This document shows positions 10,437-21,678 of a DNA stretch of 64,000 nucleotides, piece by piece. The position numbers were made by a program, and so were the translations under genes. The DNA comes from Carnegiea gigantea (lineage: Eukaryota > Streptophyta > Magnoliopsida > Caryophyllales > Cactaceae). Where the stretch lies: assembly GCA_029747015.1 (NCBI GenBank), contig JAKOGI010002255.1, forward strand, positions 15,001 to 79,000. The letters run 5' to 3'. How positions within the stretch are numbered: position 1 is the stretch's first letter; every line of letters begins with the position of its first letter. The notes under the pieces were generated by a model, which saw nothing but the letters and a program-made list of their open reading frames with translations, made no database searches and had not been told where the DNA came from.

Positions 10437-12119
10437 TGTAATGCCCCCAATCCGAGGAGGGGTCACACCGACAGGACTCCATGGAAGGAAATCCCTATGG
10501 CTCTTAAAGATTGAGGGTTTGGATTAGCATTTAGATAGTCATTCTAGAACAAAACTATAAGAGTTTCCCCTGTTTTAGCAACATCTTAGGGTCTTAGCTC
10601 AGCTAAGGATACCTGTAAGCTGGTAATAGGGTACAACATGTGCTAAAATAACCCAAATTCAACCCCTCGGGCCACTCACCTAGGATTACTCACAATCAAA
10701 CAACTAACGCAAGGGTTAAAGTAATACAGATATAGGTACAGAGCCGACTACATGCTTTCACATACAAAAATGAACTTAAATATTTACAACATGGTAGGTA
10801 TCGAACACTAGCAAAGCCGGCAAAAGACTTATGATGGGTTGGCATCAAAATAACTTCAAAAGACCTCTTATACCTACTCAAATTGTAACTGGAAAAGGGA
10901 ATAAGTAAAGGGATGAGCAACCATATGCTCAATGAGAATTCCCCTACCCCTTAAAACCAAAACCATTTGCAGGCATTAATACCAATAACAATCACATATC
11001 ACGTATTTGTGTACTACTATCATATTAGGCAATCATAGTCCCCAAGGAAAGATTACTACTCTTATACTTCATGCTAGCCCCTCCACTCATTCCTAGGCCC
11101 TTAATGATTAATCTTCCTTTCTAACAAACTTTCAGGCATGTAATCAAGTAGCACAAGGAACGAATATGATGCTTTCAAACACACTTTTGAAAATATAGTG
11201 ACTCTCGATATATTCCAAGAATAGTTTATAAATCACGTTAACTTCTTTAAAGCTTATAACTCTTTCTAAAAGCTCCCAAAACATCCAAATTGGTAGAAGG
11301 ACTTGGCAAGAAACACTCTTTCATAAAATATGCACTTTAAAAAGTTTAAATGCTCGATGCATTACCAGGATTCAACCATACTTCATTTGAAATTTTATTT
11401 AAACTGTACTTGGAAACATGTTCATAAGATATGTGCAGGATATGTACATTTCACAGCTTCTTTCTTTTCTTAAAAAAACTTTATTTGGCCTCTTGAGACT
11501 CATATTCTTTAAAAGAACTTCTTTCGTAATGGTCCTCTAATAACCCTTATAAGCTTTCCAAATCTTATTCAATGTGGCCTCATAAATGGCCCTTAGAAAT
11601 CTTTCTTTTCTAAACTGCTTAAAATGGTAAAATGCCAATTTTCTATTTATTAGGAACTTACTCATAACGTAAAAACATCTTATTATGCTGGCTAGAGGAG
11701 ATCTACACCGTCCCAAAGTGAGATCGTCACTCACAACTCACATTATCCCCGGGGTATACGTACTTAACTTTTGGGCAAAACGTGTCTTAGCAGAGCAACT
11801 CTGACTTTGATATTGTCCTCTATGGAGTAACAACTCATACCAAGATAATTATATCTTGAGTTTAGTCCCCCTCAAGGCTTTCTTACGCGTCACACATCAG
11901 GGAACAGCTCACACCAAGATAATCATATCTTGAGTCCATCTCTCGAGAACAACTCATGTCATCTTTGTGTCCAGTTCCCACCCCCAAGATCTAACTGCTT
12001 GCCTATCACTGTCTTAGCCTTTAAAATCGCATTTCATTTCTTTTTTTTAGTTGATTACTTTACTGAAATCTTACTTTTAACAAAACGACCAAAACGTTTC
12101 GAAACGTTTATAGACCTCT

Positions 12120-12540
12120 CGTTTTTAGCTTAAAAACTCCTTATAAATGAAATAAGTTTGCTAACTCGTAAACGAAGTCTTTATTTTAACTTAAAAGTTT
12201 CTTATAAACGAAATGCGTTTGTTAAGACGTAAATCGACTTCTTTTTAAACTTAAAAGCTTCTTATAAACGTAATAAATTTGCTTCCACGTAAATCGACTT
12301 CGTTTTAAACTTAAAAGCTTCTTATAAATGTAATAAGATTGCTATCTCATAAATAGACTTCGTTTTTAACTTAAAAACTTCTTATAAATGTAATAAGTTT
12401 ACTAACATGTAAATCAACTTCCTTTTAGACTTAAAAGCTTCTTACAACCGTAATAAGTTTACTAACACGTAAATAGATTTCGTTTTTAACTTAAAACTTC
12501 TTATAGACGTAGTAAGTTTGTTAGTTTGTAAATCGAAACT
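12120..12540. repeat. 60-bp minisatellite within the solo LTR
   Basis: Seven imperfect tandem copies with a period of almost exactly 60 bp. Each contains ACTTAAAAGCTTCTTATAAA, an AATAAGTTTGCTA-like block and an AAATCGACTTCG-like block. A looser array of roughly 46-bp units (GAAGC..TTGAA..TTAAAGTAA..ATCAAACTA) follows at about 12575-12720. Confidence 0.9.
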
Positions 12541-15500
12541 CATTTGAAACTTAAGGTACTTAGTTAGTGTTTAAATTCAAACTAGATTCATAATTGAAGC
12601 TTTTTGAAACATAAAGTAATGATCAAACTAGAATTGTACGTGAAGCTTATTGAATCTTAAAGTAACAATCAAACTAAATCTGTAGTTGAAACTTGTTGAA
12701 ACTTAGGGTGATAACCTCATTCAAACTAGCGTATAACTCAAATTAAGTTTTGTAACAAACTCATTCAGTCACCCAGCTTTAATCTTCAGTCGCCCAGCTT
12801 TAACTCATTTGAAATCCTTTTTATACTAAAAGAAGGGTTCTTAAGCAAATCAAAACCTCAAATCATTCTCAGCTTACTACTGCTCAAAACTTAGAATACT
12901 TGGCTTCCTTATGATTCAAACAAGGTTTCTTCATAATTTTTCAGCATAAATGCTTCTTAAAATCGTAATGATTTTACTAGCTCGTAATTCGAAACTCAAT
13001 CGAAATTTAAATAAGCAGCTAGCATACAAATCAACTAAATTTCATAATTAGTACCTTAAATGCCCTTTTTCAGGCCGCTTAAACCCTTTTAAACACAAGG
13101 AGAAGTCATACACAAATTAATGCCTAAAATATTTTCGAACTCACTTTTAGTTCACTTTTAAACTTCCTAAATCTATCGACTATTTAGTCGAGTCACACAC
13201 TGAGTAGTTCGATGATTTAGGACTTCCTTTAGGCTATAAACATCTTCAAAAACTATCAAGCAATTGGTAAATACTTAAAGCATTCGAATTCATGAAAACA
13301 AGCTTTCTAAATGACCCTTCTTTTTAAGGACGTCTAAAAATTCAGTAAGCAGTCACACAGTGTCACATAGCACGTCAAGGGGGAAGGGGTTCATAGAGAG
13401 CACATCCATAACACTCCATAACATAACTCAGCAGAATCCGCGCAATAAGCCACACATGGCTTTGTAATCCACACGATTGCACTAATCACAATCCGTGCTC
13501 CTTCCTCACACAACACCGACTACATGAACCTCAAATTCCTTAATAGTTCCACCTCGAGCCATCTGACTCCCAACTCGGTTTAATATTGTCATAAACAAAC
13601 CAATAATTCACAAAACCATCATATAAAAGCGTAGCATGTTCATCAAAAACCTTAAACAGAATTTAAACATGATCGTATTGATTTAGTGACAACTCCTAAA
13701 CAGAAATCTGCATGCTTTACTAAAGCGTTAATTCGCCCATTTAGCATTTTTAACCTTCAGAACATAATTCAGGGCTAATAAACCGATGAAATGACAACTC
13801 TAAGGCGTTAATTTCAATATTTAGTAACCACCAAACTATGTGGTCATTAAAATTCAGCTTTGTTTTCAGTATGAAATTAACCCAAAATTAACGTCGCGTT
13901 CGTAACTCCTCAATTTCGATTTTTAGCTCACCCAAATTGATTTTCAACCACAAAATCAACATGCACTAACTAATTTAGTTAAAATCGTTGAACCTAATAG
14001 TAATTTAGGACTAAAGAAACCGCCACCTCGATTCTAAGCTTGATGTTCGTTCAAATGCTAGTAGGCTCGGCTTTAGGTGCTCGAACAACTCCGAATTCTT
14101 CGGCTCTTGCTCACCTGCACATGAACAGACCCCAACCGTGCCCAATTCCTACAATTCGAGGCCCAATTTCACTCAGATCTTAACCCACTAGCTTGAACTC
14201 ATTATGTATGTTTGATGTCTCGAATCACTCCCAATTTATAGAGGATTTGGAGAACCTAAGAGCTAGGTGGTGGCATGGTTGAGTTGTGACAAGTGTTGGA
14301 GGCTTCAAATTGCCGCCCAGAACCGCCAGAAACCTGGTGGGTTCATTTGAAACCTTGCCAAGATTCACGCTAAATGGTGACTATGTTGTGGGGGAGGCCG
14401 AATGGGTAGGTTTTGCATATTGGAGTGGCAAAAATTCTCTGAAAATGGAGCTTGGAGGCCGTGATTATGGCGGAGGAGAGAAGGAGGAAGATGAAGATAG
14501 AGAGAGAGAATGAGATGTCGGGAAAGGGGGGGCTCGCGGCAGGGGAGAAGAAGAAAGGGGGTCAGGCCAAATTACTAAAATGCCCCTTCTTTCTATCTTT
14601 TTTTTTTTTTTTTTTTTAGTTGCAAGATGTTTAATACTTGGCACCGCTAGTCTAATTCGTAATCCGAATTCTAAATCCAAAATTGATATCACAACCTTTC
14701 ATTGAGGGCTGCTTTCCAAAAATATTTGGGTTCGATTCAATAAACATTGAACTACTTCTAAGATTGACAACCTAATTATTTTTGGGTTCCTACACCACAA
14801 AAAATAATGCTCTCTTCCACACTTAGACTTGTACACCTAGAGAAGTGTGGGCAAAATTATAAGAGTTTGGTTAGTATTTTCGATTCCTCACTTAACAAAT
14901 GTAAGGAATTAACTAATATTAATATTTAATAATAATTTAAAAATTCCTCCTTCATGAGACTTCTCCCTAACCCGGCCCTAACATTCCCTAAAAAAAAAGG
15001 ATCAGCCAAGGAAAAAGAACTTGCTTTTCCGTTTCCCATCGACAAAGTCGCCGCCGTTGATGCACGTCGCTCCCTATCCTAAACCGCTGGTGTCGTCATC
15101 CGCTCAATTGAGCCATCGTCGAATTAGCTGCTAGGCATATCATTGATTCGAGTGTCTTTACTCTTTCTCCTTGGTCCTACTTTTGCTTTTAGGGTTTACT
15201 TTTCTTGGTGCTGTTAATTATGGTATTGCCGAGCAATTCTTTGTTGGACAGAGCAACCTAATCTGTTGGTTTGCATGATGTTGGTTACCGAGCAATTCTC
15301 ATAAGTAATTCTCTCTCTAACTCTCTTGCTCGCGCTTTCTACTTCGACTTTGATGACGTTGTTGTGTTTTACATTTCTTATTTCTTGTAGAGAATGTTGA
15401 ATTGCCCCACTATTGTAGCAGTTATGTAAATTGTCCTATAATTTGAGACACTTTGAAGTCAATCACTAGAGTGACATGTGTTATGTTCAGAAGGAGATCA

Positions 15501-15639
15501 TATCAGTTTTGGTTTTATGGTCTCAGTTTTTTCCTTTTCAGCGTCATATATTTTTTCCTTAGATTGCCAAGTTGATTATGATATCTATATCCTACCTATT
15601 GAAAATTATTTTCAAGAAAATTCATTACTCTAAAGGCAT

Positions 15640-15765
15640 GAAGTTAGCATAGGACGCATTCTTGCAGGTATTGGTGTCTACATTGTTACCGATGTAAGCG
15701 TTAATGCTAGAAGTTTCATCACTACTTTTATTGCTGGTTGGAGGACTTCTTTGCAACAATATGTA
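15640..15765 (+). pseudogene. Coding-like block inside the CACTA, gene not identified
   Basis: One frame reads open from about 15645 through GRILAGIGVYIVTDVSVNA and ARSFITTFIAGWRTSL, then runs into ATATGTAAGT, a good plant splice donor. The amino acid composition looks like a membrane-associated protein, and codon use looks like real coding. I do not recognise the family. Upstream, 15000-15340 is relatively GC-rich with CT-rich tracts and looks like a captured 5' UTR and first exon. This may be a second captured gene fragment. Confidence 0.35.
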
Positions 15766-16278
15766 AGTTATTACACTATGTTACACCTACTCAGCTGCGC
15801 AAAAAAATTCAGATGAAGAGAAAGGATGATGTGGACATCTGGTTTATAAACTTAGTGAGATGACAATAGTTAGGCAACAAAATTTTATGTGTAATAACCT
15901 ATGAAATGAATTCATTATTTTCATCTGAGGCAAACAATTTTTCGATCTCTTGATTATGTGCTTTTTGGTGAAGCATCTAATGAATGATTGATGACCTCGA
16001 TTTGTATGAGAATTCATGGTAAAAGTTCCCTTTTTGAGCTTGTCTGTTGAAGCTAGAAGTTTAGCCCTCATAGAATAAATTGTCCTGTAGCTTCTTTGAT
16101 TTTGAGTTGGCGGCTGATGGTAGTCTCTACTCTTTGATAGATGTTGGTCACAATTTCTTTGATTTGTGCTTTAATTTTATTAAATTGAAGTTGTTTTGGG
16201 GTTTCTTGCTGTGTTAATTTTCAACCTTAATGATATTCAAGATTCATAGTTGATTACTCATTAGTTTCTTTTTGTTAG

Positions 16279-17219
16279 CAAGAGACCCTTAATACTAGTC
16301 CTTACTGGTGGAGGACCTGTAGATGTATCTTTTGCCAAGGGAGATCCAAAAATTGCTAGCATTCTCTGGGCTGGGTATCCAGGTAAAGGTGGTGGTAAAT
16401 CACTTGCACAAGTTATTTTTGGAGATTATAATACCGGTTAGTATTGAACTTATAATGGCATTTCATTTGACTATCCAGAGGTGTATACCTTGGCTTTATT
16501 GGGATTCAAACCCACTCTTTATGGAATTGGGCTTTCTCCCCTGTGGCGAAAGTCTTTGTCAAAGTCTTTTTGTGGCTAAAGTGTAATCTGTCTCAACTTG
16601 CAAAAGTGAAACTGCGTATGTGTGAATATCTCTAGCCCTTGTTAAATGGGAGTACGAGACCCACATTGGGCAGTGGTGGTGTTTCCATTAGGCGGCTCCT
16701 GTTACAGCTCGTGCAAATTATATAATTTGACAAAGCCTTGTCTCGCTTAATTAATTTATTTTCCTTATAGTGGTTCGGTAATTAGAGGTCCTAGTTAGGG
16801 GGGAATGGGAAAAGACACACTTGTCATAGTCTTGAGCTTATGATTCTGTTGTTCATATTGTGATTGTATATGCAGTTGGTGTAATGAGCTAGCTAATAAG
16901 AAACTCTAGATTCATTTGACAAGTGGGAGGCTGCCTATGGCTTGGTGTCCACTATCCAGAGTCCTTCGCCAAGATACCTATGAATGACATGAACATGCGG
17001 GTGAATCCTTCTCGACGATATCCTGGAAGGACCTATCATTTCTACACCGAGGAACCTGTGTATCATTTCGGACATGGCTTAAGCTATATAGATTACACAT
17101 ACAAGCTATTGTCATCCCCAAATCGACTAAGTTTGCTGAGATTTATGAAATCAGGTGCTGGGCAGAGAGAAATGTATCAAACAAAAGCTGGAGTTGAATA
17201 CATTATACATCCCTACTGA
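16279..17219 (+). pseudogene. Captured GH3 beta-D-xylosidase (BXL-like) fragment, two exons
   Basis: The first exon follows a TTTTTGTTAG acceptor at 16278 and reads [20 protein letters not shown], then [19 protein letters not shown] and [10 protein letters not shown]. An intron of roughly 480 bp follows. The second exon resumes near 16920 and reads YPESFAKIPMNDMNMRVNPS, then RRYPGRTYHFYTEEPVYHFG and HGLSYIDYTYKLLSS. This is collinear with the GH3 C-terminal domain and the start of the fibronectin-III-like region of plant beta-xylosidases. The GGRLPxxW link between exons is frameshifted. The N-terminal catalytic domain with the nucleophile aspartate is absent. The whole piece sits between CACTA ends, so it is a transduplicated pseudogene. 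Confidence 0.85.
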
Positions 17220-18072
17220 TGAGCTATTGTCCTGTATCTAAAATTAGCTGGATGAATTCAAAACAATGTAAGAATATTTAGTTTTGATTACCTTAGTCTT
17301 TGTTGCTATGTCTATAATTACTTTTTATTAGGCATTAATGTGTAATTTATTTAATTAATTGATGCTTGATTTATTTTAATTTATTGGTTTGTTAATTTTA
17401 TTCATTTATGTAGGGTGATACCAATAATTAGTATAAAGCTTGTTAATTAAAAAAAGAACAATTGTATACAATTGTTCTATTTTTAACTTAATAAATTCTA
17501 TATTAACTACCAGCATTATTTTTTAAAACAACTAAAATGACGCTAGTAACACTTTTAAATGTGGGAGAAATTATGGCTTCTTGCATCTTTCACCGTGGGC
17601 ATAGCGTAAAATGACCACACATAAATTGTGGGTAATTAGTACTTACTCCGCATGTGTAAGTGTGGGAAATATAGTTCTACCAACATTTTCATTAAATATG
17701 GAGAGCACTTCCACACACTTAACTTTCCCACATTTAGCCTAAGTGTGGGCCACTGCTATTTCTACACTTATAAGTGTGGTTATTAGCAAAATTAAATGTG
17801 GAGGGAAGCAACCTTTTTTGTAGTGCTACTTGAATTAGTACTCATTAATAACCGTTACTAACGCTTATTAAAAATCATTGAATAAATTTCCAAACTAATA
17901 ATAACAATAGTAATGATTTTAATAGCGACAATATTCTTTTTTTAATAAAATTAATGCTCACAAGGGCACATAGAAAATAATTTAACTCGTATTGTTAATA
18001 AAATACGATTTTCATGACGTAAAAATGCATTATGAACAGTCTTAAAGGAAAATAAAGTAGGCAGGTATTACA

Positions 18073-18620
18073 TTTATATGTGAGGTAGGCTTCTCGATTA
18101 CTAGCTTCTATACGTGCCACCTTGACAATTAGCCAGCAAGTGACGTTTAGACACCTGAATCTATCTCTAAGTTAAAATTTGTAGTTGAACATATGGAAGG
18201 ATTTTGTAAGGAACGGTTAATGAACAAGAAGAATTGTTGGATTGTATGAAAATGGGGTTGTATTATTTGAGCAAAAATGACATTGGACTATAGCGAAATC
18301 TGACACACGTGATCAGCAGGGGTAAAACCAAATTGCCCAGTATGTTTTTAATGAAATTTTGTAAGAGACCTGCTGTCATCAAATAGGATGAGAAACATGA
18401 GTATAAAAAATGCGGTCAGCCTAGTTTCCCTAGCAACCTACTCTATAAAAGTTTGCTGGAAATTTGCCCTCACCTATTTAGTGATTCCATTAAACCAAAA
18501 GGGGGATCCCAGTCTGTCAAACATTCAGTACCCATGTTTCCAGCTTCTAGGTAAAAGACACATACTGTGGTGTACATATGAATCTTCCTATCACAAGTTG
18601 GTAAAAAATGTCTCGCTATC
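18073..18620. other. Unassigned stretch after the solo LTR
   Basis: This should be the continuation of the Gypsy remnant into which the solo LTR inserted, but I see no gag or pol motif. One 82-codon open frame (18388-18636) has no recognisable domain. Confidence 0.4.
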
Positions 18621-19939
18621 TATACAAGATTTTTGAAGGTGAAATTGTATGCCGCAAGCATACAACTTTCTCTGTAATACATAAGGATCGTCTCCACAAG
18701 GATGTTGGATGAAATTAGGCCACAGCCTAAATCATTCTAAACAGAATTAAACTGTCCTAAGTAATGAAATAAGCAAAAAATAACTATATTAATCTAAACA
18801 CAAGCCATAAATTAATCATATGCTATTAAACTATAAATGACTAAACTCCCTAAGATTTGAACTAGATCATTTGAATAACACTAAAAGCAAAATAAATAAC
18901 AATAGAAGCAAATAAAAAGTAAACATCAAAGACACCTAATTCATTTTTGTTGGTTCTAAATAGGGCCAAGCCCTTGGCCAACAAATTTAGAAACTAAATT
19001 CATTAAACAAGCCATAGATAAAACTAATAAAAGGAAAATCAAGCCTGCTACTTTAGTGGTACCTTGAACAACTTGCCAAACAAAACTCCAAGATCCATAT
19101 TATTAGTACGCTCAAACTTCAAAGCTTAGCCAAACCTTGAAAAGTCTTCAACCACGAACAAAGAACGTAAAAGCATTCAGACGAGGAAGAGAAGGCATAA
19201 GAGCAAAGCCAATTGTGAGTCATATTTTGGCTCACCAGTGGGGGCCTATCCACTGCCACATCAACCCTCTGTCCAACGTTTTACCTCACAATCCTCACTC
19301 TCTCTAATAGAAGACTCACCACTTTTCCTCACCAAATAAAATAATACCTATTGACCCCATACCTAATCATATTTAATTGTTTTTGGTCTTTTTAATTTGG
19401 TTGGTTATTTGGTTTAGCTATTTTTAGGAAAAATAATTTCGACAAAATAATTTGGTAATACAACTAATTGGAGGGTCTTAATAATATAGAAATTAAAAAT
19501 TGACCAATGCCTAAATATAGAAATTACAAGAGCTTAATAAATAAATTAAAAAGGATACGTTAGTTGACATTAAACGAAATAAAAATTACAATACATGAAT
19601 AATTTAAAAGAAATTATAATATGATGATGAATGAGGACGACTAATAATTACCTTGCTTTCGGTTTTTTTTTTTTTGGTTGGCTATTTAGGTTTAGTTTTC
19701 TTTGGAAAAAAATAATGTGCACGCAATAATTATCATACACAACTAATTAGAGAGTCATAATTGTTTCTTTAAAAAAACGCAAGAGTTTGAATTCAAAAAA
19801 AAAATCACCCATGCTTAAAATTAGAAATTACAAAAGTTCGATAGTAAATAAAAAATAAGATACATTGGTTGATGTGGGACAGAAAAAAAGTTACAATAGT
19901 TAAACAATTTTAAAAAATTACAATATGAAGATCAATCAG
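18621..19939 (-). repeat. Possible solo LTR of the Athila-like family
   Basis: The first ~550 bp match the LTR that starts at 33529, including TACAAGATTTTT, GGATCGTCTCC, GATGAAATTAGGCCA and ACTATATTAATCTAAACACA. No primer site adjoins 18621, so no internal region is attached on that side. Identical CTATC at 18616-18620 and 19940-19944 may be the target duplication, which would set the right end, but similarity to the other LTR fades after about 19190. The second half holds two imperfect copies of a ~270-bp segment. Confidence 0.5.
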
Positions 19940-19945
19940 CTATCC
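19378..19945. repeat. Imperfect direct duplication, about 270 bp x 2
   Basis: Copy one (about 19378-19650) and copy two (about 19660-19945) share GGTTGG.TATTTAGGTTTAG, ACAACTAATTxGAGxGTC, AAATTAGAAATTACAA and GATACxTTxGTTGA blocks in the same order. Both are AT-rich and non-coding. Confidence 0.65.
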
Positions 19946-19986
19946 TCTCTATTGCAGAATCGAATTTCACTTCTATATTTTCACAA

Positions 19987-21265
19987 TCAAGTCCGCTTAG
20001 AGAGGTAAATGCATTTTGGAGTTGCAAACTTGGCATGATTGTTGAAAGTACATCTCATAGCACGGATGGTTGTCATGGTTAACAGTCGGCTCCGGGACAG
20101 TTCGCTCAACAATGTCGTAGTCAAATGCAAACTCGTAGTTGCCCTGCTCGTCCTCGACAATCGCGTACAATGGCAAATCCACCTTATAACACACCGAAGG
20201 CTCACTCAACGTCCTTCCTTACCTATTCTTGACGTTCTGCGAATAGTTTTTTCTTCGGCCCTTGGGAAACTGAGATAGTTTTAACAAGTGTCGCCCATTG
20301 TGGATAAATTTCATCTAAAAGATAGTATCCTATGTTGTACTGATACTCATCGACGACGTACTCACATTTAGGAGTCCGATCCTCGTACTACTCTTGGAAA
20401 ACCGATGAGCAATCAATGACGTTGATGTAATTAAGACTCTCAGGCAACCCGAAGAACGCATGCCATATCCAAAGGTCGTTTGATGCAACGACTTCAAGGA
20501 TGATTGTTGGCACCTTGTAAACTTGCTTTTGAAATGATGCCCTCCAAGCTGTTGGATAATTCTTCCACTCCCAGTGCATGTAGTCTATGCTTCCCAACAT
20601 ATAGGAAAAGTCACGGGCTTCAGCAACTTGCAGTAAGCGATCAACATCCGCTTGATTTGGTTTTCTCAAGTACTGCTCCCCAAATACCTCAACGAAGCAT
20701 GAAGCAAAGTTTTTCAGGCATTCTATTGTGGTGCTCGCACCAATCTTTAAGTACTCATCAATGCAATCAGCTGCTACACTATAGGCAAGCATTCGTATGG
20801 CTGCGATACATTTAGTTAATGGCGACAACCAACGCTTTTCGATCACATCATACCTCACCTAAAAGTATTCTGAATGATTGTCGAGTGCTTCACAATACGA
20901 AGAAACAAGTGCCTCCGCATTTTGAATCTACGTCGAAAATGATGTTTATTGTACACTGAATCTTTGGCAAAGTAGTCTTGGTATAAGCGGTTATAAGCAG
21001 CTTCTCTATTTCTCTTAATGCATCTCTTTTTCGTCCGAGGCGTAGATGTCGATGGCGTCATCTCTGTTCCTGCTTCCCTAAGTTGTACAAGGAACATCAT
21101 TTGTTGTTGCACCTGTTGTTGATATTGGAGGTATGCCCCCATGACAGGGATCATGATATCATCATCTGATGAAGAAGAGGACGATGATGAGGAGGACAAT
21201 GATTCCTCCTCAATTGGCAGTGTGTCTACATCAAAATTATCCACTACAAATGGCCTGTGCAACAT
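19987..21265 (-). pseudogene. PIF/Harbinger DDE transposase (HARBI1-like), broken
   Basis: The N-terminal frame (21265-20855) has a serine/aspartate-rich stretch, RNREAAYNRLYQDYF and FRRRFKMRRHLFLRIV. The next frame (20858-20388) has KCIAAIRMLAYSVAADCIDE and GSIDYMHWEWKNYPTAWR, then ASNDLWIWHAFFGLPESLN and INVIDCSSVF. The following part, in shifted frames, has EYQYNIGYYLLDEIYPQWAT and VRKDVE, stop, AFGVL. The catalytic residues are present: Asp at 20583-20585, Asp at 20412-20414 and Glu at 20205-20207. A TGA directly after that Glu replaces the usual arginine codon, and frames shift near 20390 and 20200. A C-terminal segment (FDYDIVE) remains at 20209-19997. Confidence 0.9.
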
Positions 21266-21678
21266 AACAATTATTATTCGTTAATGTACAGAAGAGTAAC
21301 CATTTTATTAACAATAATAGGCACACCCATTTTGTATAACTTCATATCATAACATGATTATACTAAACTCATATCTAATCAACACATGGAAAACGTAAGC
21401 CATATAGTAAGTTGTTACAACATACGATGAGATACATAGTTCTCGTAATCTATATAATTAGGGGGGAGGGGAGGCATATTACTGATGTGATGATGAGTGC
21501 CCTAATCTCCTTTCCATAATTTCCGCTTTCCTTTACTCATAGTAAGCTGCTTGTTCAGGATCATTGTTGAGGTGTCGATCGTCATTATCCTCTCCTCCTC
21601 TTTCCTCAGCTTTATTCCCTCATCATCATCTTCTGAGCTTTTTTATGTTTTACTATGAATGATGAAATCCTTGAACAA

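Larger units (their letters stand above)
14793..17825. mobile_element. Non-autonomous CACTA (En/Spm-like) transposon carrying host gene fragments
   Basis: The left end is CACCACAAAAAATAATGC and the right end is CCTTTTTTGTAGTG, the reverse complement of CACTACAAAAAAGG; one base of the left CACTA is mutated. The 3-bp target duplication is CTA on both sides (14790-14792 and 17826-17828). Subterminal regions carry many copies of AAGTGTGGG-type motifs in both orientations (for example 14856-14870 and 17550-17800), as expected for transposase-binding repeats of this superfamily. No TNPD or TNPA coding is present. The interior carries GH3 exons and another coding-like block. Confidence 0.9.
10437..18072. 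mobile_element. Large solo LTR (about 4.6 kb without its nested insert)
   Basis: The element begins TGTAATGCCCCC at 10437 and ends GGTATTACA at 18072, so its ends are TG...CA. It is flanked by identical 5-bp duplications TTTAT at 10432-10436 and 18073-18077. No primer site, polypurine tract, gag or pol lies between, so it is a solo LTR and not a full element. Removing the CACTA insert and one copy of its duplication (3,036 bp) leaves 4,600 bp. Long LTRs with TGTAACxCCCC-type ends are common in plant Ty3/gypsy elements, so Gypsy is the likely superfamily. Orientation cannot be fixed. Confidence 0.85.

Noticed and set aside
12120..12540. CRISPR-like or regulatory array
   Set aside because: A 60-bp period with the whole unit repeated and no spacers: an ordinary minisatellite within an LTR.
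14286..14692. 75-codon frames on both strands near the end of the solo LTR
   Set aside because: Overlapping antiparallel frames in a purine-rich low-complexity stretch (GAGAGAGA and T-runs), with no domain.
16923..17219. 98-residue GH3 frame as a functional host gene
   Set aside because: It lacks the catalytic N-terminal domain, is frameshifted at the exon link and lies inside a CACTA element, so it is a captured fragment.
20039..20278. Plus-strand frames opposite the Harbinger transposase (also 20504-20815 and 21692-22087)
   Set aside because: They are shadows of the minus-strand transposase and ORF1, which carry the recognisable catalytic and Myb/SANT motifs.
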